Assembly (NCBI GenBank): GCA_021324755.1
Contig: JAJPIL010000012.1
Coordinates: 47,053 to 111,052, forward strand
Origin: Pseudomonadota bacterium
GTDB taxonomy: Bacteria; Desulfobacterota; Binatia; Binatales; Binataceae
Direction: 5' to 3'
Length of the DNA: 64,000 bases
The notes below the pieces were generated by a model that searched no databases, was not told the DNA's origin, and saw nothing but the letters and a program-made list of their open reading frames with translations. The translations under genes were made by a program, and so were the position numbers. Shown piece by piece: positions 20,103-29,108 of the stretch (the first letter of the stretch is position 1; each line of letters opens with the position of its first letter).

Positions 20103-20371
20103 AAATGGTTGCGCTCTGCCAAACGTAAACCACGAAGGCCAGTAGCTGGTCAAAGCTTGCCGGTCCTCGATAAAAAGAGCCAGTTAGTGCAGACCTCACA
20201 GCAACTAAAAGCGCAATGACGCTGCGGCCAAGCGCAGACATCTTTGCCCGTTTGGTCCGGTGGACCATGCGCAGGTTAGTTAAGCGCAACGCTCGGTCTT
20301 GAAGGTAACGCCTCTTTAAGATAGCGTCAGCGGTAGTAGAATAGCCAAGACTAGTCTAATAACCAGAAACT

Positions 20372-23068
20372 ATGAAGTGGACGGTTGACCGGATTCGCGA
20401 CTCCTTCCTCGAGTTTTTTGCCGGTCACGGACATCTGATTGTTCCGTCGGCACCGTTGATCCCGCAGGGTGATCCGACCTTGCTTTTTACCAACGCCGGC
20501 ATGGTCCAGTTTAAGGATTACTTTTTGGGGCTGCGAACGCCGCCCTCAAAGCGGATCGCGGACTGCCAGAAGTGTCTTCGAATTTCGGGCAAGCACAACG
20601 ACCTCGAGGCAGTTGGCCGTGATGATTATCACCACACGTTCTTCGAGATGTTGGGCAACTGGTCGTTTGGCGACTACTACAAGGCGCAGGCGATCGCATT
20701 CCACTGGGAGCTCGTAACCCAGGTATGGAAAATTCCGGTCGAGCGACTGTGGGCCACGGTCTACGTTGAGGACGACGAGGCGGAACAGGCGTGGCTCGAG
20801 CTAAAGGTTCTCGAGCGCGATCGCGTCCTCCGATTCGGTCAGAAAGACAATTTCTGGGAGATGGGGGATGTAGGACCGTGCGGCCCGTGCACCGAAATCC
20901 ATTTCGACCGTGGCACCAGGGCGTGCTCCGGAGCAGGGCATCCGGGCAAGCCGTGCGCGGTCAACCTCGCGGGATGCACCAGGTTTATTGAACTGGCGAA
21001 CTTGGTGTTTATCCAGTACGACCGGGATAAGAACGGCGCGCTGTCGCCCTTGCCACTGAAACACGTCGACACGGGCGCGGGGCTTGAGCGTATTGCGGCG
21101 GTGTTGCAAAGCCTTGAGAGCGGGCGGCTACTCGGCAATTACGATACCGACCTCTTCCAGACAATCATTCGACGGATCGAACAGGTATCGGTAAAGGCAG
21201 GCAATTGTGACACCTATGGAAGTTCCGAGCGAGCTAATACTTCGTACCGCGCCATCGCTGACCACGCGCGCGCGGTCAGTTTTCTTGTAGCCGAAGGGCT
21301 GCGGCCCGGCAATACCGAGCGCGAGTACGTTTTGCGACGCCTCATCCGACGCGCGGCCCGCCATGGACTGACGCTAGGCGTCCAGGCGCTCGACGAGCTT
21401 CTGGCGCAGGCTTGTCATGGAGTCGTCGAAGCGATGGGAGGCGCGTATCCCGAACTGCGCGGTGCAGCCGGCACGATCGACAGTGTGGTGCGCGAAGAAG
21501 TCAACCGGTTCAAAACTGCGCTCGTCAACGGAAAGCAGTTTCTCGAGCAGGCGCTCAGCACGTTGACTGTTGAAAAAGACGGACGCCGAGTCCTGCCAGG
21601 CGAGGTCGCATTCAAGCTCTACGATACCTACGGCTTTCCGCTCGACCTCACCGAAGACATCCTGCGCGACGAAGGCGTAACGCTCGAGCGTGCCGGTTTC
21701 GAAGAGCTAATGCAGGCGCAACGCGAACGAGCTCGAGCCGCCCGCGACGTTCAAGCCGCCTCCTCTGGCGCCACAGTTGGGCCGCAAATCGTGGTCAAAG
21801 ACAGCGACAAGGACGGCAAACTCAAATCGGTTTTCGTCGGCTATGACAGGCTTGAGGGTGACTCGAAGTTGGTCGCTGCGCGGCGCAATAACGGAACTTA
21901 CGGCATAATCACCGCCGAGACACCATTTTATCCGGAAGGCGGCGGTCAAGTCGGCGACCGCGGGACAATCGAGCTTGAAAGTGGCGCGACCTTCGAAGTT
22001 TACAATACCGTGCGACAAGGCAACGCGATCGTGCACGTCGCGCGACTCGTCAAAGGCGAAGCGGCTGAGCTCGAGGAGGGCAGGCGGCTGACTCTTAAAG
22101 TAGACCGGCAGCATCGGGAAGCTGCGATGCTAAACCATTCGGCCACACACATCCTGCATGCCGTCCTCCGTGAAAGGCTCGGCAAGACGGTGCGCCAGGC
22201 GGGTTCGCTGGTTGCCCCTGACCGCTTGCGTTTCGACTTCACGTATACGGGCCCGATCGGCGAGGATGAGCTTTTCGCGATCGAGCGCGACGTCAACGCC
22301 CATATCCGCGAGGATGCAGAAGTGGTCACCGAGGAGATGCCTTACGACGAGGCGATAAAGGCCGGCGCACTTGCGTTCTTCGGCGACAAGTACGGCGATA
22401 TCGTGCGCGTGGTGCGAATCGGCGATTTCTCGCTCGAACTTTGCGGAGGAACGCACGTTCGGCATACCGGCCAGATCGGGCTGTTTAAGCTCGAGGCGGA
22501 AAGCGGAATCGGCGCCGGTGTGCGTCGCGTCGAAGCCGTAACCGGGCAGGGCGCGCTCGCAGCGGTTCGGGAACGAGAAAAAATCCTCGAGCAGATAGGC
22601 CAATTGCTGCGCACGTCGGGACGCGATGCCCTAACGCGGCTAGAGCGACTGCTCGAGCGGGAAAAAGAACTCGAACGGCGCATCCGCTCACTCGAGCAAA
22701 AGCTCGTCGGCGCAGTCGGTGCAACCCAAGGCCAAGAAGAAGTTCAGGAAGTTCGGGGAATCAAGGTGATCACGCAACAGCTCGAGGGCGTCGAGGCACC
22801 CGCCTTGCGCCAGCTTGCCGACCGTTTGCGCGAAAAGTACGGGTCTGCTGTGGTGGTGCTGGGCTCTAAGCTTCAAGACAAGGCTCTGCTAGTTGCCGCG
22901 GTCACACCCGACCTTGTCGGCCGTGTCCACGCAGGCGAGCTCATCAAAAAAATTGCGCCTACTGTGGGCGGCGCGGGCGGTGGACGAGCCGACTTCGCTC
23001 AAGCGGGGGGTCGACTCGCCGAAAAACTAACCGAAGCGCTTAAGCAGGTGCCCGAAGCGCTCGCTTAG
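20372..23068 (+). CDS. alaS: Alanyl-tRNA synthetase
   Basis: 898 residues with full architecture: class II catalytic domain (starting with IRDSFLEFFAGHGHLIVPSA and TLLFTNAGMVQFKDYFLG), the tRNA-recognition helices, the editing domain with the zinc motif NHSATHILH plus CGGTHV, and the C-Ala domain ending in GGAGGGRADFAQAGG. It charges tRNA-Ala and clears mischarged Ser/Gly. Length and motifs are normal. Downstream is the phoH operon. Confidence 0.98.
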   Translation: MKWTVDRIRDSFLEFFAGHGHLIVPSAPLIPQGDPTLLFTNAGMVQFKDYFLGLRTPPSKRIADCQKCLRISGKHNDLEAVGRDDYHHTFFEMLGNWSFGDYYKAQAIAFHWELVTQVWKIPVERLWATVYVEDDEAEQAWLELKVLERDRVLRFGQKDNFWEMGDVGPCGPCTEIHFDRGTRACSGAGHPGKPCAVNLAGCTRFIELANLVFIQYDRDKNGALSPLPLKHVDTGAGLERIAAVLQSLESGRLLGNYDTDLFQTIIRRIEQVSVKAGNCDTYGSSERANTSYRAIADHARAVSFLVAEGLRPGNTEREYVLRRLIRRAARHGLTLGVQALDELLAQACHGVVEAMGGAYPELRGAAGTIDSVVREEVNRFKTALVNGKQFLEQALSTLTVEKDGRRVLPGEVAFKLYDTYGFPLDLTEDILRDEGVTLERAGFEELMQAQRERARAARDVQAASSGATVGPQIVVKDSDKDGKLKSVFVGYDRLEGDSKLVAARRNNGTYGIITAETPFYPEGGGQVGDRGTIELESGATFEVYNTVRQGNAIVHVARLVKGEAAELEEGRRLTLKVDRQHREAAMLNHSATHILHAVLRERLGKTVRQAGSLVAPDRLRFDFTYTGPIGEDELFAIERDVNAHIREDAEVVTEEMPYDEAIKAGALAFFGDKYGDIVRVVRIGDFSLELCGGTHVRHTGQIGLFKLEAESGIGAGVRRVEAVTGQGALAAVREREKILEQIGQLLRTSGRDALTRLERLLEREKELERRIRSLEQKLVGAVGATQGQEEVQEVRGIKVITQQLEGVEAPALRQLADRLREKYGSAVVVLGSKLQDKALLVAAVTPDLVGRVHAGELIKKIAPTVGGAGGGRADFAQAGGRLAEKLTEALKQVPEALA

Positions 23069-23110
23069 ACGTTCGCTGATCGAGCGCTTACGGATCAGAC
23101 TCGGCGGATG

Positions 23111-23116
23111 TATAAT
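23111..23116 (+). promoter_or_regulatory. Possible -10 box of the phoH operon
   Basis: TATAAT between alaS and phoH, about 110 bases before the phoH start. The -35 at the matching distance (TTACGG, 23088-23093) is weak. Confidence 0.35.
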
Positions 23117-23223
23117 TTTTTATTGGAGCAAACCCTCTAGTTTAGCGATGCGCGAAATTTTGCAAGTATCGAACTTAGAGAGGTTTGTTCCAAATTCTTA
23201 AACGAAGGAGGTGTTTCAAAGCC

Positions 23224-24228
23224 ATTACTCAGCCGCTGACTGACGATTCGCTCGAACTTCAGTTTGACGACCATCGAACCTTTACTAGCTTGCTCGGCCA
23301 ACACGACGGCCATCTGCGCACGATCGAACAATCGCTTGGGGTGCGGATCAAGGTAAGTGGAACGTCGGTCAAGATCTCCGGCGTCAGCCGCGACCAGGCC
23401 CTGGCTGGCAAATTGCTCGGCGAGCTCTATGAGTTGCTCAAGCAGGGCTATCACCTCTACAACGGTGATATCGAGTACGCGATCCGCATTCTTCGCGAGA
23501 ATCATCAGGCCGAGCTCAAAGATATTTTTCTCGACACGATTTTCGTCTCACCCCACAAGCGCGTCATTTGCCCCAAGACCACCAATCAAAAGCGCTACGT
23601 GGACGCAATCCGCAAGTACGATATAGTTTTCGGTATCGGCCCAGCTGGCACGGGCAAGACCTACCTTGCGATGGCGATGGCGCTTTCGGCGCTACTCAAA
23701 AACCAGGTGTCCAAGGTGGTGCTCTGCCGTCCAGCGGTCGAGGCGGGCGAAAAGCTAGGCTTTCTGCCAGGGGACTTGGTTGAGAAGGTAAATCCTTACC
23801 TGCGCCCGCTTTACGACGCACTCCATGACATGGTCGACTATGACCGGGCGCGCCGGATGATGGAACGGGGAACGATCGAAGTAGCCCCGTTGGCCTTCAT
23901 GCGCGGGCGCACGCTTACCGACGCCTTTATTATCCTGGACGAAGCTCAAAACAGCACTTCCGAGCAGATGAAAATGTTCTTGACCCGTCTTGGCCTGAAC
24001 TCGAAGGCGGTAATCACGGGCGATATCACCCAGATCGATCTTCCTAGCGGTAAGCTCTCCGGCCTCAAAGAGGCGCGCACAGTGTTGGCCAATGTCCCTG
24101 GGATTGCCTTCATCTACTTTGACGAGGGCGATGTCGTGCGCCATCGGCTTGTACAGTCTATCATCGCGGCCTACGACTCAGCCGAAAACGGTGCATCCCG
24201 TATCAACGGCGACGGTGCCGACCGGTAA
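23224..24228 (+). CDS. phoH: PhoH-family ATPase (apparent ATT start)
   Basis: 334 residues of the PhoH/PhoL family. An N-terminal KH-like segment (LLGQHDGHLRTIEQSLGVRI) is followed by the PhoH ATPase with Walker A GPAGTGKTYLAMAMA and Walker B IILDEAQNSTSEQM, then TGDITQIDLP. It is a cytoplasmic RNA-associated ATPase usually linked to ybeY. The frame is open from TTG 23185, but the perfect ribosome site AAGGAGGTG (23205-23213) lies inside that extension. The first in-frame position after it that fits homologues is ATT at 23224 (ITQPLTDDSLELQF). ATT starts are rare but known (infC). A one-base error from ATG is the alternative. Confidence 0.9.
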   Translation: MTQPLTDDSLELQFDDHRTFTSLLGQHDGHLRTIEQSLGVRIKVSGTSVKISGVSRDQALAGKLLGELYELLKQGYHLYNGDIEYAIRILRENHQAELKDIFLDTIFVSPHKRVICPKTTNQKRYVDAIRKYDIVFGIGPAGTGKTYLAMAMALSALLKNQVSKVVLCRPAVEAGEKLGFLPGDLVEKVNPYLRPLYDALHDMVDYDRARRMMERGTIEVAPLAFMRGRTLTDAFIILDEAQNSTSEQMKMFLTRLGLNSKAVITGDITQIDLPSGKLSGLKEARTVLANVPGIAFIYFDEGDVVRHRLVQSIIAAYDSAENGASRINGDGADR

Positions 24229-24282
24229 GGCGTTCCTGCTCGCACAAAGCTGCTTTGTGGCTTGCTCCGGGAGCTGCGGATA

Positions 24283-24774
24283 ATGCCTGTTGCTCTTCAG
24301 CAAGTCGAGAGTTGTCCGCGGGCGCTTGCGCGCGCGCTTTGGGCTGAGGCCGAGGCGCTTCTCGCTTTGTGCGGGCTTGAACGTTGGGAACTTTCCCTAG
24401 TAATTACCGACGATAAAACGATTCGCTCGCTAAATCGCCGCTTTCGAAAAAAAGACAAACCTACCGACGTGCTTTCGTTCCCTCAACTGGAAGCCAGCGA
24501 ACTTAGAGCAGCTCGGGCGCGCCTTCGAAGGAATACATTCGGCAAGCAGGCGAACCACCCACCCTATCTTCTCGGCGACATCGTAATATCGTTGGACACG
24601 GCCCGGCGCCAGGCCTCCAGACTTCAAATCGCGCTTCCGCTCCACATGCGCAAGCTGCTAATCCACGGTTTCCTCCATCTGCTAGGCTATGACCATGAAA
24701 AATCGCTCGCCGAGGCGCAACGGATGTTTGCTCGTGAGCGGGTTCTCTGGAATAAGCTTCGCCAGCTAAACTAA
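24283..24774 (+). CDS. ybeY: Endoribonuclease YbeY
   Basis: 163 residues. The zinc motif HGFLHLLGYDHE (three His) near the C-terminus and KPTDVLSFP in the middle identify YbeY/UPF0054, a single-strand-specific endoribonuclease in 16S rRNA 3'-end maturation and ribosome quality control. An insertion rich in Arg follows LSFP. The frame is open from TTG 24262, but ATG 24283 with GGGAG upstream is preferred. It lies 54 bases after phoH, the usual partner. Confidence 0.96.
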   Translation: MPVALQQVESCPRALARALWAEAEALLALCGLERWELSLVITDDKTIRSLNRRFRKKDKPTDVLSFPQLEASELRAARARLRRNTFGKQANHPPYLLGDIVISLDTARRQASRLQIALPLHMRKLLIHGFLHLLGYDHEKSLAEAQRMFARERVLWNKLRQLN

Positions 24775-24815
24775 AGTTAGATGGCGGCCGATTTGAAAGG
24801 CGGGAGCGCGAGGAT

Positions 24816-25355
24816 TTGAGACTTGCGAGCTGGGGGGCGGCGCTTACGCATTTTACCCGTGCCTCGAAGTACGCCAGCGCCCTCGACAACTTGATTACAA
24901 TCCTTCGCGAGGGCGTTCTGCGGGCGAGTTCGAGAACAGTCAAGGGTCTTCGTCCTGTGATTTGCTTTTTCGATATTCCGATCGAGGATTTGCGAAAGGT
25001 TCTTACATATCGCAATCACCGCCGCTACGAGCCTTTTGGAATCGCGGTCAACAAAGCGCATGCCTTCAAACTCGGAGCGCGGCCCGTTATTTATCTGCCC
25101 TCACAGGAAGCAGAAAAACTTTTGCCACGCGACGAGCTCTGGCGCGTTGTGGCGTTGGACCTCGCGCGCACGCCGCCGATCGACTGGACGTTCGAACGCG
25201 AATGGCGAATAGCCTCTGACCTACCTTTGCTTCCCGAACAGGTGGTAGCGCTAGTCGAGACCTGGCGCGACAGTGAAACCGTTTATGAAACGTTCGACGG
25301 CAAACCACCCTGCGCTGGCGTAATCCCCCTGCGCGACATCTTCGGTTGGTCCTGA
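24816..25355 (+). CDS. AbiGi/DUF2971-like protein
   Basis: 179 residues. LTHFTRASKYASALDNLITI, the VICFFDIPIEDL segment, YEPFGIAVNKAHAFKLGARP then VIYLP, and a C-terminal FEREWRIASDLPL resemble the AbiGi (putative abortive-infection antitoxin) and DUF2971 groups, whose members occur in phage-defence loci and elsewhere with unclear chemistry. It sits between ybeY and lnt, 41 bases after the first and 3 before the second, so it is part of this operon; corC/ybeX or an HD-membrane gene is what one usually finds here. The start is TTG 24816 (no in-frame ATG), with GGGAG 9 bases upstream. Assigned by motif memory only. Confidence 0.6.
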   Translation: MRLASWGAALTHFTRASKYASALDNLITILREGVLRASSRTVKGLRPVICFFDIPIEDLRKVLTYRNHRRYEPFGIAVNKAHAFKLGARPVIYLPSQEAEKLLPRDELWRVVALDLARTPPIDWTFEREWRIASDLPLLPEQVVALVETWRDSETVYETFDGKPPCAGVIPLRDIFGWS

Positions 25356-25358
25356 ACT

Positions 25359-26972
25359 ATGGCATACGAGAAGTGGCCTCGATGGCTGTTGGCCGTAATC
25401 AGCGGCGTTCTTCTTTCGCTGGCCTTCCCGAAGGCCGACATCGGGGTGCTAGCCTGGGTCGCCTTTATCCCGTTGCTCTACGTTGTCTCGACCGAGACCT
25501 TGCAAAGGGTTTTCGTTTATGCCTGGCTTCAAGGCTTTGTCTTTTTTGTTGCCTCGCTCTACTGGATCGGCCAGACGCTGCACAATTTTACTTCGATGCC
25601 GCTGTGGCTTACGCCAGGGCCATTGCTGCTTTTAGCCGCGATCGAAGCGCTTTACGGCGCGATTGCCGTTTGGGCGGCGGTTTTCGTTTCGCGCCGACTT
25701 AAACTTCCCTTTTTCGTAACGTTTCCAGTTGCGTGGACAGCCCTGGAATGGTTACGAGGCAACTTCCCTATCGGCTTTCCCTGGAGCTTTCTAGGATACG
25801 CGGCCTATCGCAACTTGCTGTTGATTCAATTTGTCGAGCTGACAGGCGTCTTCGGGCTTTCAGCGCTCATTATGTTTTTCAACGCGGTCGTATTCGAAGT
25901 GTTAAGCCGCGAAGGTTCGCCGCGCCGAAGAATTTGGGCGCTGTCAGCCCTGACCGGAGCAGTAGCGGGCGCGATGGCCTTTGGGATGGTAAGAATTCAC
26001 CAACTTGAAACTGAAAAGCCCTCAGGCTCGCTTAAGGTCGCCATGGTTCAGGGCGACATCCCCCAAAACCTTAAATGGGACCCGAGCTTTCGCGCTAACA
26101 GCTTCGCTATTTACAGCAGGGCAACCGAGTTCGCTGCCCATAAGGGTGCAGACCTCGTGATCTGGCCCGAAGCCGCTGCCACATTCGTCTTCCAGCCCGA
26201 CGACGCCTACCCTCAAGAGTTAGCGACTGACGCGCGTTATCGAGCTTTGCTACTCGAGCTAGCGCGCACGGTCAAAGAGCCGATCCTCTTCGGCGCCCCA
26301 GCATTTCGCCAGGACGGCACAGGCATCGCCCCGGTTAATCGGGCTTACCTCGTATCCGGAGATGGCCAAGTCGTCGCTTATTACGACAAAATACAGTTAG
26401 TGCCATTCGGCGAATACGTTCCGTTGCGGCCGCTTCTGGGAGGTTTCGTGAACAAGATCGCCGAAGGCTTCGGCGATTTCGTACCGGGCGAGCAGCAAAC
26501 CCTGTTCGATGTGAAGGGAGCGCGGCTCGGTATCCTAATCTGCTACGAAAGCCTGTTTCCTAATCTGACCCGCAAAGCCGTAGCTCGCGGCGCCGATGTT
26601 TTGGTCAATATCACCAATGACGCGTGGTACGGGCGAAGCGCGGCACCGTATCAATTGCTTGCGATGGCTGCGATGCGCGCCGTGGAGAATCATGTCCCGA
26701 TGGTGCGGGTCGCGAATACCGGAATAAGCGCGATTATTGACCCTACAGGCAGAATACGGGCAAGGAGCGACCTTTTCGAAAGAACCACCCGACTGGCGAC
26801 AGTGAGTTGGCTTCCTCGGCATACGTTTTATTCCGAGTTTGGCGACTGGTTTCCCGAAGCCTGTCTTGCGCTAACTTTGTTGGGCCTGGGATGGGCTTTG
26901 GTGCGGCCTCGGCAAGGCGAACACCGCCCGCTTGAGACCTCCTCTTGGGTGTCACTTAACGGTCGGCATTAG
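25359..26972 (+). CDS. lnt: Apolipoprotein N-acyltransferase
   Basis: 537 residues. Six or so N-terminal membrane helices precede a periplasmic nitrilase-type domain with the catalytic triad Glu271 (VIWPEAAA), Lys344 (YYDKIQLVPFGEYVP) and Cys395 (ICYESLFP); one more hydrophobic helix lies near the C-terminus. It adds the third acyl chain to the N-terminal Cys of lipoproteins in the inner membrane, which implies a diderm envelope. It follows the AbiGi-like gene by 3 bases; prfB follows after about 160 bases. Confidence 0.97.
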   Translation: MAYEKWPRWLLAVISGVLLSLAFPKADIGVLAWVAFIPLLYVVSTETLQRVFVYAWLQGFVFFVASLYWIGQTLHNFTSMPLWLTPGPLLLLAAIEALYGAIAVWAAVFVSRRLKLPFFVTFPVAWTALEWLRGNFPIGFPWSFLGYAAYRNLLLIQFVELTGVFGLSALIMFFNAVVFEVLSREGSPRRRIWALSALTGAVAGAMAFGMVRIHQLETEKPSGSLKVAMVQGDIPQNLKWDPSFRANSFAIYSRATEFAAHKGADLVIWPEAAATFVFQPDDAYPQELATDARYRALLLELARTVKEPILFGAPAFRQDGTGIAPVNRAYLVSGDGQVVAYYDKIQLVPFGEYVPLRPLLGGFVNKIAEGFGDFVPGEQQTLFDVKGARLGILICYESLFPNLTRKAVARGADVLVNITNDAWYGRSAAPYQLLAMAAMRAVENHVPMVRVANTGISAIIDPTGRIRARSDLFERTTRLATVSWLPRHTFYSEFGDWFPEACLALTLLGLGWALVRPRQGEHRPLETSSWVSLNGRH

Positions 26973-27135
26973 TCATAAGCAGTGTTGCCCGATGTAGCGG
27001 GCCGACGGTCAGCCGGAGTTTCCGCCCACGCGACAGCCCAAACCTTAGAGGTGGGTAGCGTTGCTCGAATGATTAGATTATTGAACGGGGTGTCGACTAC
27101 GCGGTAACTTCTCTTCGGCGAGGTGAATAGACGAA

Positions 27136-28276
27136 ATGACGCTTAACGAGACTCGGGAAAAGCTCAAGAAGTTACAAGCCCGCCTGGAGTTGCTCGGGAG
27201 GCGTCTTTGACATCCCGAAGCTCAGCGCGCGTCACGCCGAATTAGTAGCGCTTTCCACCAAGCCCGATTTCTGGGACAAACCAGAGCAAGCGCAGGCCGT
27301 ACTCAAAGAGCAGGATCAGTTGAGTTCGCAACTGGGTCAATACCGGCGTTTGAGTGAGCTCTTGGATGAGGCTGGTCTTTTTATTGCCATGGCTGACGAG
27401 GAAGGCACGGATGATTCGGAGGCGGCGCGCGAGGCCGAACGCGCACTGGACGAGGCAGGCACACTTCTGGAGAAGCAGGAACTCGAGCTCATGCTCGGAG
27501 GCGAGTACGACCGTCTCGGCGCGATTGTTTCGATCCATCCAGGCGCGGGCGGACTGGAAGCCCAAGACTGGGCCGAGATGCTGCTTCGGATGTACCTGAG
27601 ATGGGCCGAGCGCCGCGGTTTTAAGACCGAAGTCGTAGACCTACTGCCCGGAGAAGGCGCTGGAATCAAGAGCGTGACCTTCACGGTCGAAGGCGACTAT
27701 GCCTACGGCTATCTCAAGGCCGAAGTGGGAATTCACCGACTCGTCCGCATCTCGCCATTCGACGCAAATGCGCGACGCCACACCTCTTTTGCCTCGGTGT
27801 TCGTTTATCCGGCCATCGACGACAAGATCGAGGTCGTCATCAACCCTGCTGACCTGCGAATCGACACCTTTCGTGCAAGCGGGGCTGGCGGCCAACATGT
27901 GAACAAAACTGACTCGGCGGTGCGCATCACCCACATCCCGACGGGAATCGTCGTCACCTGCCAGAATGAGCGCTCGCAGCATAAAAATCGCTCGATGGCG
28001 ATGAAGATTTTGCGCGCCCGCCTGTTCGAACTCGAAGAGCGCAAAAAGCGCGAAAAATTAGAGGAATTCAGTCGAGACAAAAAAGAGATCGCCTGGGGAA
28101 GCCAGATCCGCTCTTACGTCCTCACCCCTTATCGGCTCGTCAAAGACCATCGCTCGGGTCTCGAGGTCGGCAACGCCGAGGCAGTGCTCGACGGTGAGAT
28201 CGACGCCTTTATCGAGGCTTACCTCCTGGGCTTACGCAAAGGCGAAGACAAAACGCCGGCTGTCGCGGGCGCCTAG
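27136..28276 (+). CDS. prfB: Peptide chain release factor 2, with programmed +1 frameshift
   Basis: RF2 recognises UGA and UAA and is encoded in two frames. ORF 1 starts at ATG 27136 (MTLNETREKLKKLQARLELL) and ends after 24 codons at the in-frame TGA 27208-27210. Shifting +1 at CTT-TGA-C resumes at GAC 27209 and runs to 28276, giving about 379 residues. The second part has the SPF anticodon-like tripeptide (RISPFDANARRHTS) and the GGQ peptidyl-hydrolysis motif (RASGAGGQHVNKT), both intact. The ribosome site GAGGTG lies before the ATG. Confidence 0.97.
27196..27211 (+). other. RF2 autoregulatory frameshift site
   Basis: GGGAGG (27196-27201), which acts as an internal Shine-Dalgarno, is followed by CGT and the slippery CTT-TGA-C. 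This is the standard RF2 feedback device: slow UGA termination when RF2 is scarce lets ribosomes slip +1. Confidence 0.95.
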
Positions 28277-28380
28277 TGACAGCTTTTGCGTCGCGCCAGG
28301 TACGCTGCAGCTTTACGTAAGCCTCTGTGTCCAGCCCGTTTTTGTATGAACTTTCCGGCGTTGGACGAAGCGACGAGAGC

Positions 28381-28827
28381 CTACTGTGGCTTGACCCTAA
28401 AGCTTACAGTTGTGTTTGCGACCGCCACCGCGATCGAACCGTAAAGCGGTCACCTTCGCTTGAAAGTGTCAACCAAATTTTGGGCTTGCGCTTCGTCGAT
28501 ACCGGTGAATTCGAAGTCCATATTGACGCGATCGAGAATCGCCGGTCCTTGTCTTACGGCCTGGCGGTCAGACATCGCGTCCATCTTGACCGTGACGTTT
28601 TTGAGCTCGACGCCTGCTTCACGCGCCAAGCGTTGCACCATAAAGACTGCGCATGCCGCCACGCCCGAGAGAAACAGCTCGATCGCCGTCGGTGCCTCGC
28701 CTGGGCCACCGTGTTCGGGCAAGTCGTCAGTGACCTCATGATTTGTTCTTGCGCTCCATATCGCGCGGCCAGGAATCCCGGTGCTGTAAGCGCTCACCTC
28801 ACCTGTTAAGTACCGAACGTCGCCCAT
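28381..28827 (-). CDS. OsmC-family protein, probable selenoprotein (in-frame UGA at codon 126)
   Basis: The first 125 codons encode an OsmC/Ohr-fold protein with the helix Cys at position 59 (LFLSGVAACAVFMVQRLA). The frame then hits TGA at 28450-28452 directly after DTFKRR. Homologues have Cys-Pro at this point (FxxRCP), the second redox cysteine. The frame goes on past the TGA with PLYGSIAVAVANTTVSFR, like the normal C-terminal strand, to TAG at 28381, giving 148 residues, the usual OsmC length. A 6-bp stem begins at the UGA itself. OsmC-like selenoproteins are known from marine metagenomes and deltaproteobacteria. The protein would reduce organic or lipid peroxides in the cytoplasm. A nonsense mutation with loss of about 23 residues is the alternative. 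Confidence 0.8.
28419..28452 (-). promoter_or_regulatory. Candidate bacterial SECIS hairpin
   Basis: Starting at the UGA of the OsmC gene, GACCGC (28451-28446) pairs perfectly with GCGGUC (28425-28420). Inside the stem a short helix presents a loop of about 7 bases beginning with G, some 14-20 bases after the UGA. Position and shape suit a SelB-binding bSECIS, but this is a hand fold. Confidence 0.5.
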
Positions 28828-29108
28828 CGCTGTCCTCGTCTCGTTAATCTGACCAAGCCTAGGCAGCCTCGAAAAGGTGTGTCAACTATCGCATCGCGAC
28901 CCGCCACTTAAGCCACGCGAAACGACCTCGCTGATAAAAGCTCGGCGAAAACAACGCTTTTCACCCGCGCATCGCGCGACCGTTTTTCTAGCCCAGCTAA
29001 GCCCGGAACTAAGGGCGAGCTGGCAAGGTCCGGACCCCGTGAGCTATAAGTTGGACGCATCTCCTGCGCGATTGCCTCCCCGCAAGCGCATTTCTAACAT
29101 CATTAAGT

